64,000 bases of DNA from Psettodes erumei. Taxonomy: Eukaryota > Chordata > Actinopteri > Pleuronectiformes > Psettodidae. The translations under genes and the position numbers were made by a program. How positions within the stretch are numbered: the stretch's first letter is position 1; each line of letters starts with the position of its first letter. The notes under the pieces were generated by a model. That model saw only the letters and a program-made list of their open reading frames with translations, did no database searches and was not told the origin of the DNA. Below, piece after piece: positions 1 through 9,735 of this stretch. Where the stretch lies: assembly GCA_016785225.1 (NCBI GenBank), contig JAFBJZ010000901.1, positions 2,666,001 through 2,730,000 on the forward strand, read 5' to 3'.

Positions 1-908
1 TGCTCATGTACCTTTCATAAAACATAATTTCAACATTCCTATTCAAAAGAGAACTAACAAAATAAGTAAAATAAAAAATTATTTAACTGGATGGAGTGAG
101 GCTTTTTCACTTGAAATTAGTTTGAAAACAAATCTGATCTGAAGAAATGTGCATTTATGTATCATTACAAAGTGCTTTTTTCATTCACCTTTTTTGGTTT
201 TTAGTGCCTTAATTTGAAACACATTAAAAAATAAGCACAATAAAAAAAGATTAAATCTACTACAACTATGACATTTTGCTGACATGATACAGTACAACCC
301 CCTCCTCCCAGGCTACTCTCTCACTGACGCCTTCTCACTGGTCAAAATACAATCTTAAAGCTTATGATAGGTTTCCACAGGTGCAGATACAGGGCTGTAA
401 GTACTACCATCTTCATGAAAAAAGGACAGTTACTGAATTGCTAGCAGGGGACGCAATATTTCCACACATGGGAGCTCCAAAGCAATACCAAGGCACACAG
501 GAAAAAGTTCGATCTTCTGTTGAAAAACATAAGGGGACGCGTCCTCGGATGCACAATGCAGATTGTGCTGACTTGTGGAGGGCAGTGGGCAGAATATGGG
601 TGAGACTTTCGGGACCCTCGGTACATGACAGGAAGGCAACAAGCTTAAGTCTGAACAGTCTTTATGGCTCACCTCATGTACAACCTACAGCTACGGGAGG
701 AGAGCAGAACGGCACGATAGGTTCCCCGTAGCCCTGTCAAACTCTTTTAAAGGACAATAGAAAGTCATGGCAGGGTTCAAACGGTTAGAGACATAGATAT
801 AGAACACTACTCCATGTCCTGCATCTGTATGTGGCAAACAGAACCAGCCAAGCACAGACCAAACTCTATACACGCCAGAAATGAAGCCCCCCCCCTTCTC
901 CCCCTCCC
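1..908 (-). other. shroom1: shroom1 3' UTR / 3' flank
   Basis: Sequence downstream of the shroom1 stop codon. No canonical AATAAA was found on the minus strand; CATAAA variants occur near 155 and 664, so the cleavage site cannot be placed and the UTR may continue past the window edge. The open stretches here (for example 381-731 plus) do not look like genes. Confidence 0.5.
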
Positions 909-1163
909 TCACAGATTGAGGCTGTTGGAAAGAGCCTCCAGCTGCTCCTCTCCCAGCCTCTGCCTCTCCTCCAGGTCCTTCTGCCGGATGAGCAGCGAGG
1001 CCTTGGTCTGGACGAAGCGCCGGTAATCCTGCAGCTGCTCAGCAGACAGCTGGCGTGACAGGAAGGTGGAGACCAGGTTCTCTCTCCGGTCCAGGTTATC
1101 CTTCAGGTCTTTAGCATCCTCCCTCTGTTTGCACAGCAGACGGTGGCGGCTATCCAAAGATTG
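909..1163 (-). CDS. shroom1: shroom1 coding exon 8 (residues 1527-1610, end of ASD2)
   Basis: CTCTCTCAG acceptor, then QSLDSRHRLLCKQREDAKDL, a RRENLVSTFLSRQLSAEQLQ stretch, and a final LEERQRLGEEQLEALSNSLN-L with TGA at 911-909. The close match to the human DAKELKEHVARRERAV region identifies the Shroom C terminus and fixes the gene's 3' end. Confidence 0.96.
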   Translation of the reverse strand, partial: QSLDSRHRLLCKQREDAKDLKDNLDRRENLVSTFLSRQLSAEQLQDYRRFVQTKASLLIRQKDLEERQRLGEEQLEALSNSLNL

Positions 1164-4100
1164 CTGAGAGAGAAGACGAACGGATAAAGATAAATCACAC
1201 CTGATATAGATAATACATTACATTGGGGACAAGGAAATACGTTGGGTCTATTACTGAAAGTTCAACCTTATTCTGGTTTTGAATCATGCTTGCAAGTTGT
1301 TTTGTATAATGTTCTGACAAGGACATAATATCAAGAATCTGAAAATGAATTATGTCAAAAAGCTTTGTTTTTTTAATCAAGAGTATCCTACTCTTTTGTT
1401 TAAATTGAAAGGTAATATTGTGTATATATTATATTATATATAATACACTCAAGCTGTGAAAGTTGCATGATTGTGTTTGAAAGAGCCACAGGTCGGGAGG
1501 TGCAGTGTTTCCTTGTGTCAACAGAGGGCAGGGTAGATACGAATGTCATCGAAACCCAGGGCTGGAGTTTCGGTGAGTCAGTGTAAATACCAGTGTTGCT
1601 GATAACAGCAATAAAACAAGTGAGCCTCTAACAAGCCCTCAGTATGCGGCACGTTCAGCCGAGCTCTTACAGATGGAAAAACTAACAATGAGCTCTTTCA
1701 GGAGTAAAGCTACAAATCTAATGCATCCATGCAAACATAAATTGATGCTGAAAATACCAGGACGCATAAGCAAACAGGATATTCAGATAGAAAACAAAGC
1801 AGGACACAGGGCTCAAGTCTGATCCTGTGACACTGCTCACAATGATCTTGGATTAGTTGGATCTTGACACGTGGATTAATTCAACGGGAAGTAAAGAAAA
1901 CTGGTTGATGGACTGTAGACATATTTTAATGCATGGAAGCAACCTCAGATGCAAATTTAAATAAATGTCATTATTTCTCAATATATCAAATCATTTGGAA
2001 GCACCCTCTTAAAATGCAACACCATCAAACAGGTTTATATGAAAAATAATCTCTAAATGTCTGATAAAGATTCAGGCTCAAACACAGATAAGCTAAAAAA
2101 GGCCAATTAAACTCAGATAAGCCTGGCTACATTTTCTGAATTCCGTGCAGTGAGAAACCTTGAGTCCATTAAAGTCGCCCTTCAACTTTTCCCAAGCGGC
2201 CTGTTTGCTGTTAAAGCTAAAGTAAACGGTGTATAGCTGAGGGCATGGGAGCAGCCATGCACTTCTTACACTTGTGGTCATCCATTCACCAGAACTCTCC
2301 AAATGAGCTGCGGTGAATCATGAGATCCGCGAGGTTACATGACTTTAAATTCCCCCAGGAGCACTCGCTGACAGTATGCTTTTACTCTCATGCATCAGTG
2401 TGTATGTGTAAACATCTTCAGGGGTAAGAGGCAGGAGAGAAAATGTGGATCATAATATTCAGAACAGAGTACATCAGTAGATTTTTTTTGTCATACCTTA
2501 TTCCACTGATTCAGCTGATCTCTAACCCCAAGTATCAGTCCTCACATTCATTCACAACAGCTTTGTATGTTTTTTACCTTGAGGGAAGTTGAAGAAACAT
2601 TTCTGAACAGATAAACAGTTTGTGTTATGTGAGATGCAAATAATTACAACGTTTTTGAGAACTGGCTGCTAACTACACTGCAGTTGTAGGCTGTTGTGCA
2701 AACTATTATGTGAATTTGGTTTTGTTTAATGCAGAAATCTGCAGATTTCAAGCAGATTTTCCAAAGCAATCCCTGCTTGCAAGTGCATTACTATCAGACA
2801 ATTACACCCCCCCCACCACCCAGATAACAGGGGCTGGACAAAAATGTTGCGGTTGCTCACCTTCTCCTCAGCATCTGTGTGCTGGTCCACGGTGCTCAGG
2901 GCATTCTGCACCCGGGCCAGCCGAGCGGAGAGACATAACAGCAGGCTCACCACCCGCTCCAGGTCTCCTATGAACAGGTTGTACCTCTCCAGCTCCACGG
3001 GCAGACAGCGCTCACGGACCAGCGACTGCAGCGCCTCACCGCGGGCCATGTTCTCCTGAATCTCCACTTGGAGGGTGACGTGTGTCTCTTCCAGTGAGCG
3101 CAGACGCTCCTCAATATGAGACACTAATAGATGCTGTTCATTCAAGTGGAGAAAAAAGATGCGTGAGAGATAATCAATAATCCTACAAATGGGTAGAAAA
3201 AAATGGGGGAAAACTGAATACTTTACTACCTGACGACATAATTTTAGATTCCAGGTGAAATTTATTTAAAATTTGCAGTCATAGGATCATGGATAAAGGT
3301 ATACGGTAAAAAAAGGCTCAGGGTGGTCAGGAAGAGGAAGAAGTGGGGGGTATTTGCTGAGCCAAACATTAGACAAGTGGGAGACACTGATATGAGGCAG
3401 ACAGTACATCATGTGATAAGAGAGACACAGCTATCTCTGGTTGAAATGAGTCCACTTAAGGCCAAAGAGCAGCCAGATGGTATCAATATGAATCATCACC
3501 AAGTTTGCGTTTAAAAAAAAAAAACCCACGATGATGACCACGGATCAAAATGTGGAGTTAAAAGTTTTGGTTTGTTCTGCTGTCTCATCCTGGTTTGTTG
3601 GCATTTTTACATGGAGAAAAGCAGGGACAATTGTAGACATACTTTGTTGTGATATTGATGTAATAATTCTTCCACATGAGGAACTGGTAAAGGATTTCAT
3701 TGTCAAAATGATTCCAATATACACGTAGAAGGAGGAACTTTGGACGGAAACAACCCAGTGTTTTTTCATTAATTAATAATTACCTTGTTCTCTGCGACGT
3801 CAGTTTTGGTCTGCAGGTCTGTACACTGAGCTTTAAGGCTGTCAGGAGCGCAAAGCCAAGGAGGTGGTTCGGCCCCTTCGACTGCTTCAGCACTAGGAAA
3901 AAAAAAAAAAACGTGTTAAGGGTTGGCTAACTTTCCTGCACTCTCCTCACATACTGTATGCAGTAGTATCTTCATGTGTAGTGCACTCTGAGCAAGACCT
4001 CTGTGTTATTTACTTACTGCAAAACACCAAAATGTATCCGCACATTCTCTGTGTATCTGAAGCATGCTTACACTGACAGAAATCTGAGTGCGTGTACGGT

Positions 4101-7100
4101 AGTAAGCAGATAGCCAAGTGTGTCTGTACACGTGACGCAACAAAAGGTAACACAACACTGGTGGAGCTCAGTTCTTGGGCCATTAGAAACCGGGATCATA
4201 TTTTCCAGAGCAACATTAAACTGGAAATCCTAATTAACTTGGCTTTGTCCACACCAGCACCGTGTCAACTCTAAAATACTTGTGAGTGAGGTAGATCATT
4301 CTTTCCATCTACACAGCTGACTTTAGACACATGACAAGGTTATTTTAGGTCATGCAGTCACCTGAAAGGATGGAAAGTCAAGGCTTTGAGGGATGTGCAC
4401 GAAAAAGCCATCTTCAATTCCTGTGCCAATTGACATTATTTTACATATTTTTTTCAGTGAAAGAATAACATGCATCATTTGAGACTAAGTGTTCTTGGGG
4501 GTTTAATGTTTTCTCTGACTCAGGCAGTAAAATGCTCTCCATAGGCCACTAAACATTTCTGTATGACTGCCACAGCTGGTGTGATATTCCAGGACATTAA
4601 CATTTACCTTTCTGCAGCTCCTCTCTGCTCCTGTTTCTTCTTGTAGTGCTCCTCCATCAGCAGCGTGTCCTCTGAAAGCAGCTGCTCCATCAGCATCAGC
4701 GCCGTCTTACGATCAGCCAGCGGGTAGAGCACTTTGGCCAGCGACTGGTCGGCCCTGACCACCGCTTCCACGAGTTCCTCCCACTGAGGTCTCTCGCCGG
4801 AGCCCTCTGGACTCTCCATCTCTCCCTCTGGTGCTCCCCTCTCCTCTATCTCCCGGTTTTCTCCGGACTTCTCAGCTTCCGTTCCTGGATTCTTCTCCTC
4901 TTCCGCATGCTGAGTGACATCCGCGTCAGAGATGGAGGGACGGGGAGATGCAGAGGATTCACTTGCCTGCGTTTGAGGGGCTGAACGGGTGGACTCGTCA
5001 TCAGTGATGGTGTCTGTCAGCAGTGGATTCTGGACTTCCTCTTTGATCTCTTCTTCTGTAGGGAGAACCCACAGTGATGGATCTGTGGTGACGCCGCTGC
5101 TCAGAGCCACTTCGTGGCTTGAATCAGGTGGTGGGGCGGTGTTGCTCGGTTCATCCACTGACTGCTCTCTCTCCGATCCAGTCACGGAGGGAGATGTCCT
5201 GACTCTACAGGAAATCAAACAAATTATGGATAAGAATCACACCTGAGCACAATCATATTTGCAGAATTACAAACACCTGTTGGAGTTTGTTTTAGCCTGA
5301 GTTGTCTAAATAATGATACACTCAAATGATGATGATGATTCAATGAAGGTCTGTCTGCACTGATGTGAGGTCTAATGTTACCTGAAGCAAGGCTTGTTTT
5401 CACAAGGAGACTTTGTCTGGGCAGGGTTGGACGAGGCGGATTTGATCTCCCTCTCAGTGGTTTCCAGACCTCTGGGGGAAGGTGGGTTAGATGAAGTCTC
5501 ACTGGGCGGTCTGCTGGACCTGAACTCCTCTGCGACAGGGCCGTGAAACCCAGGAGATCCAGAGTGAACCCTAGTGTGGGAAGAGGAGCAGGAGGTCGGG
5601 GAGGTGGATCTACTTGAGTTCCTCGTTCCTACTGTGGCATCCTCCCCCGATTCGGAGTTCTGCTTCGACGGGGGCTTTTTCTGGATTTGGTTTTGTGTCT
5701 GTCCCTGAGTGTTCTTCCGACCAACAATATGTGGTTCTTTTCCCGATTGTTCCGTTATGAAGGGTTTCTTCCTCTCTCTTTCCTGTCCCTGGGCTTCTCT
5801 GACTTCCATAATAAATGAAACATTCCTCTTTTCTGTTTCCAGCCCTCCTGGTCCAGTTGAATGTCTCCACAGCTGATCCAACTGCTCAGTACTTTTACTC
5901 AAGGCTGATGGTCTTGTTAATTTTGAAGCCCCAAGCTCTTCCATGGACTTCCCCCTCTGTGCAACCACACGAACAGGCTGCTGCTGGGCCTTGGAGACTG
6001 GTTTTACCAAGGACTCCTTGGTGACATCGTTCTGGGGACTTAAATTGATATTCAGTGTTAAATACAAAGCAAGAGTGATTATTTTGGAACAGAAAATCAA
6101 AGCCAAAACTGACACATTTCTTATAGTTTTATAATAATGTTGTTTGAGGGCATCAATCAGCCAAAACATTAAAATCTGTCTCTAGTTACAATGTTGTGGC
6201 TGATCACTGTTATTCCTATAAATCCTAACATAGTTTCTTAAATGAGGCCAACCACTTGAAAACAGTTCAGGCAATGACTTTTCTGTTGCAGTTTACACAT
6301 AAATCTTTAGAAACGAATGCTGGTTTGCTTGGAGCATGTAGGTGTTGACTTTCCAGTGCCACAGTGAATCAAGTTGAGATTTATAGTCTGTGCCACAGCA
6401 CAAACATCACCGACCTAAAACTCTCCTGCCCTAAAAACAATTAAAAAGTCCCGCTTTGTCTGCAGCACGAGTGCATACCTCCAGGTTTCCATAGTGTCAA
6501 CTGGTGATGGAGCCTTCTCATAGTCATGTGCCTGCAGAGACAAAACAAAAACAGAAAATGTACACGTCAGGGTTTTCCTCTGAGTTCAGTGAGTGTAAAA
6601 GGTCATCTGCAATAGAGACAGTGAGGAATGGGTCTAAAACATCTTGTTTTCTTCTAACTTGCTTGCTTTTAAGACATTGACTTTAACTTGATAAGTGAAA
6701 AGGATAAAGCTAAGGTTTTCAACCCATATGTATCAATATTAAGTATCTTTTGAAAGGGCTTACCTGAAATGCATGTGGTGTGGATGTTGATCTGTTCCTG
6801 AAGAAATGAAGAGGTTCTGGCTGGTCCAAGAGACTCTCTGCTGAGGCAGACTTCCCCTGAGATGGACCCTGGCTCTCTCTCCATCTGGGTTGACTCGACT
6901 CGCCAGGATACTGGCCTGAACAAGACTGCGCTGAGAAAAACTGTGCATACCTGTTGAGTGAAAATTAAAACAGAGTAACAAAGTATTCACAATAAGTAAA
7001 CTTCAGACATTTCTTTCTTTCTTCCTTTCTTACCTGATTGAGCTGATGGAGGAATCGAGGATGCGGCCTGCAGAGTGCGGTCTGTTGAGCTTCTTCTTTG

Positions 7101-9735
7101 TATTTCTGCCTTCATGATTTCCTGAGAGAGGCCTGGGACCCCAGTCAAAAGGCTTCTCCCCCACAGAGTGCCTCTGTCTGGACGGAGGTGGTAAGTGAGG
7201 CACTGGTTGCTGTGGCTCAGCCACTTTCTGACCCGTCTTGCGCTCCATGTACTCCACCAGGGCCTTGTGTTGCAGATGTTTCAGGTTTGTCTTTGAGGCA
7301 CTTGAGGCTGAAAGGGCTCGACCTCTTGTCTCAAACATCTTCCTCCGTGCAGCAACCAGTCCCTGCTCTCCTTGCTGCTCACGTTCCTCTCCTTCACACT
7401 CGGCCACGAACAGGCTGTCACTTTCATTGCCAAAGGATCGACAGGCAGAGTGACAGGGGGTGCCACCAAGCTGGTTGAGTTTCTCTGGTTCAGAGTAGCA
7501 CATCTTCTTCTGCTCCTGAGTCAATCGCTTTCTGACTCCGATGCGTGCCACCTGGGGCTGGGCCACGTTTGTTGTTCTCCCATTTTCCTTTTCAGTCTCG
7601 TTGTCCACCTCCTTCTGATTCTCCCAGACCTCTTCCTTTATGCTCCCTCTCTCTGTCTCCTCTGAGGTGGCAGAAGGAGTGAGTGTGTCTGTGGATGTCT
7701 CAGAGTCCTGTGATGGGGAGAAGGAGTGAATCACTGTAGGCCTCAGCTCAGGTTTTTGCCTGATGCGGTGTGGCCATGACAGCTGCAGGTCCCTCCTTTT
7801 AAATGAGGTCTCCCTCAGGACTTTAGACTGGGCATCCTTCAGCTTCTCTTTGTAGTACTTTTTAAATGAGTCATCCAGAGTGTTGCAGGCGATAGAGATA
7901 ATGCCCCCTCTGCCACTCTTGCTCATGTCATTGTCATTTACTACCATGTCCCCATGACCTGCTTTGTTTAGTTTTGCTTCCTTGCTTTTTATACTGACAT
8001 CAGCATCCTTTTTGGATTGTAATGCTGCCCTGTTAGCTTCAGTGAGGTGATACAGAAGTGGGGTTGTTTCTTTGTTTATCCTCTCACTAGCTACATCTCC
8101 CAAAGGCTGCCTTTTGCCTCTCTTTGCCTGCTCCTCTCTCTTGGGGTGATTGGGCTGTTCATTACTTATCCGCGAGGTCACCTCCTTCCGACCACATTCA
8201 CCAGGAGGTGAATGTGGTCGGCAGTTCCTGTCAGGTCCGCAGTAGAATATAGGGTTGTTGGCAGTGTGGCGGCCGATCTCACGGCTCTGGATCATGTCGA
8301 TCTCTTCTAAGGTGTCCAAGCTTTGGGAGGACTTTGTTGAGATAAAGGATGGTCTGTGATTCTCCTGATCCTGGGACACGGAGCCGAAAGCCTCTCTCTC
8401 GTCTGGAATTGTACCACTGGAAGTACGAGAACTCTCTTGGAGTGGCCTAAACAAATTATCCAGCGTGCTGTGGCTTCTTTCTTTTTCTCTTATATGGTGC
8501 TTCTCCAACACAGTGGAGCTCTCACTCCCAGTCTCCGACCCGCACACAGATGCAGAGTAGGTCCTCACGCCGGGGTCAGACAGCTTACACACTCCCGTGA
8601 CAAAGTAGAACTGACCCTTATGTTGAATGCTGCTGTTGATAAAACTCTGACCTCCTGCGTTCCAGGGGCTGGCAGCTCGGGTCGGCTCTGACCCAAACCA
8701 ATCGTGAGCCGAGTTCGCCCTTTTGCGCTGACTCTCAAAATGGTTACTGCCGCCACTGGACTTGTTGTGATGGTCTCCATTGCATCCACCAGCGGTCGAG
8801 AGCTGTCTGAGTTTCAGGTGCTCAGACTGGCTTGTGACTCGGGGAGGTGATCCGCTTAGGATGTTTGTTGATTTCTGCTGCTCAGAGGCAGCTTTGTTAT
8901 CCATGATGAAAAGGTATTCTGGGTTCACCCTGGACTGATCCTCAGGCTTGAGTTGAGGACGGTAGCTTGGTGGCAGTTGGGCCTGTGGTTGCTGCTGTTG
9001 AGGGCCCCTCCAAACTGAATACACTGGGTCAGAATTGAAGCTGGAGCTGCCTGTATCTGGGTTAGGCTTCTCAGGGCTTTGGGCATTCAGACCATGGTGC
9101 TGTGAATGCAGGCGACCGTAGGGCCTGGGCTGTTGTTTGGGCTGTGGCAGCTGGGGTTGAAACTCAGCACTGTGGTGGTGGACCCTGATGTTCTCCAAGT
9201 TTTTTGTGGCTATGAAACTATCCAGGCGGGCAGGGACTGGAGGAGGATGGACAGGAGGGTAAGCGTTTTGGGATGGAGCCCCCAAAGGCACCTCTTGTTT
9301 AGAGAGTGCTTTGTTGTTGGTGTGGAAACTGGCATTGCCATTTTGGTTGTGGTGGTTGATATTAGTGCTTGTATTGTTGCGATAGTGCTGAGAGATAGCT
9401 TCCACAGAGCGATATAGCTGGTCCATGGTCTTTGAATCAGACTGCAGAACCTGGGTGGGATGGTAAATAGACTTCACATACTTAAGATCAGCATACTGGC
9501 TGAAAGAGCTGGACTGTAGGTCATCTGGGAGGAAGGGAGAAGGGTAGTCTTGGGCAGTGGACCCACCAGAGAAGGAGCTGTAGGCGGAGTCTCCTTTGCC
9601 GTGTTGGTGGTGGGTTAGTTGGTCAACGATGCTGCTGTTGGATTTGGCTGGGGAGAGCCGGCTGACGGTCAGGCTCAGAGGATGCAGGTCCACGTTGCTC
9701 ATTCTCTCAAAGTGGATAGGGTTGTAGGAATCCAT
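909..9735 (-). CDS. shroom1: Shroom family member 1 (Shroom1), 8 coding exons, 1610 aa
   Basis: Shroom proteins bind F-actin through ASD1 and Rho kinase through the C-terminal coiled-coil ASD2, driving apical actomyosin contraction. Coding exons in transcription order: 9735-7034, 6950-6764, 6531-6479, 6038-5382, 5204-4608, 3892-3784, 3133-2861, 1163-909; they sum to 4833 nt, exactly 1611 codons. Landmarks match my recollection of human SHROOM1: DSAYSSFS (residues 49-56), TTPLLY, KVLRETSFKRRDL in ASD1 (about 620-670), KKMCYSEPEKL, and a full ASD2 (about 1340-1608) with LERVVSLLLCLSARLARV and KQREDAKDLKDN. There is no PDZ domain, as expected for Shroom1 and unlike Shroom2-4. The protein is nearly twice human length (about 850 aa) and nearer the Xenopus Apx/Shroom1 size; the extra length is low-complexity Ser/Gln/Pro sequence. 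The start is the first in-frame ATG after an upstream TAA. Family assignment is firm; exon 3 and the exon 4 acceptor are the least certain points. Confidence 0.93.
1164..3783 (-). other. shroom1: shroom1 introns 6 and 7 (around exon 7)
   Basis: Two introns, 1164-2860 and 3134-3783, contain nothing recognisable beyond an AT-rich run near 1420-1445 and short homopolymers. Donor and acceptor dinucleotides are standard GT-AG on the minus strand. Confidence 0.8.
2861..3133 (-). CDS. shroom1: shroom1 coding exon 7 (residues 1436-1526, ASD2 coiled coil)
   Basis: 91 whole codons, phase 0 to 0. It contains HIEERLRSLEETHVTLQVEI and LERYNLFIGDLERVVSLLLC followed by LSARLARVQNAL. These align well with the human ASD2 segment LERFSRFMADLERVLGLLLL. 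This is the Rho-kinase-binding dimer core in the family. Confidence 0.95.
3784..3892 (-). CDS. shroom1: shroom1 coding exon 6 (residues 1399-1435, ASD2)
   Basis: 109 nt behind an unusually pure poly-T acceptor tract ending CCTAG. It encodes AEAVEGAEPPPWLCAPDSLK and then AQCTDLQTKTDVAENK, closing on AAG|GTAATT in phase 0. The second half is helical and joins directly to the coiled coil of the next exon. Confidence 0.88.
4608..5204 (-). CDS. shroom1: shroom1 coding exon 5 (residues 1200-1399, start of ASD2)
   Basis: 597 nt between a CCTGTAG acceptor and GAAAG|GTAAAT donor. The first two thirds are acidic low-complexity linker. The last third reads WEELVEAVVRADQSLAKVLY and continues into LADRKTALMLMEQLLSED, the beginning of the ASD2 helical region. 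It leaves in phase 2, matching the single leftover base of the next exon. Confidence 0.9.
5382..6038 (-). CDS. shroom1: shroom1 coding exon 4 (residues 981-1200)
   Basis: 657 nt of Ser/Pro/Thr-rich linker between ASD1 and ASD2, with a KSMEELG element and SALSKSTEQLDQLW. The acceptor used here is TTTAAG at 6040-6039, the only one in frame with exon 3; CCCCAG seven bases further in looks more conventional but fits exon 2 directly. The donor is TTCAG|GTAACA, phase 2. Confidence 0.85.
6479..6531 (-). CDS. shroom1: shroom1 coding exon 3 (53 nt, possibly alternative)
   Basis: CTCTGCAG acceptor and GAG|GTATGC donor enclose 53 nt reading AHDYEKAPSPVDTMETW, phase 0 in and phase 2 out. Both splice sites look good. 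Its length is not a multiple of three, and the next exon has two candidate acceptors 7 nt apart: one is in frame with this exon, the other is in frame only if this exon is skipped. Confidence 0.75.
6764..6950 (-). CDS. shroom1: shroom1 coding exon 2 (residues 901-963)
   Basis: It has no internal ATG in the coding frame, so it is found only by splice logic. The CTCAACAG acceptor and CAG|GTAAGC donor enclose 187 nt open in the frame demanded by the previous exon (phase 2 in, phase 0 out). The translation begins YAQFFSAQSCSGQYPGESSQ and ends STSTPHAFQ. The two other frames also lack stops inside the exon, but only this one fits both neighbours. Confidence 0.85.
7034..9735 (-). CDS. shroom1: shroom1 coding exon 1 (residues 1-900, holds ASD1)
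   Basis: This large exon carries over half of the protein. The exon itself begins at 9957 after a CCCTCAG acceptor, so about 222 nt of 5' UTR precede the ATG at 9735. The UTR holds two tiny upstream ORFs (ATG at 9908, MGK-stop; ATG at 9900, MT-stop) and an in-frame TAA, which rules out starting at the upstream GTG at 9855. The ATG has G at +4 but T at -3, a mediocre context; a second in-frame ATG follows at codon 12. The exon encodes DSAYSSFS, LKYVKSIY, a QFYFVTGVCKL segment, the ASD1 core and a conserved RPHSAGRILDSSISSI end. It closes on a strong CAG|GTAAGA donor in phase 2. Confidence 0.93.
8188..8221. repeat. perfect 15-bp inverted repeat inside shroom1 coding exon
   Basis: The arm ccgaccacattcacc at 8188-8202 is exactly complementary to ggtgaatgtggtcgg at 8207-8221, with the loop agga. 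In the mRNA it would form a very stable tetraloop hairpin within codons for a CRPHSPPGECGR segment. A second 8-bp complementarity (8179-8186 with 8203-8210) overlaps it. Confidence 0.9.

Larger units (their letters stand above)
3893..6763 (-). other. shroom1: shroom1 introns 2, 3, 4 and 5
   Basis: Introns occupy 3893-4607, 5205-5381, 6039-6478 and 6532-6763. I see only simple sequence in them, including an ATG trinucleotide run near 5324-5338 and the 14-base A tract at about 3897-3911 that forms the poly-T acceptor of exon 6. Confidence 0.75.

Noticed and set aside
6031..6031. CCCCAG as the acceptor for shroom1 exon 4 in the main model
   Set aside because: It looks stronger than TTTAAG but is out of frame after exon 3. 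It is kept only as the partner of exon 3 skipping.
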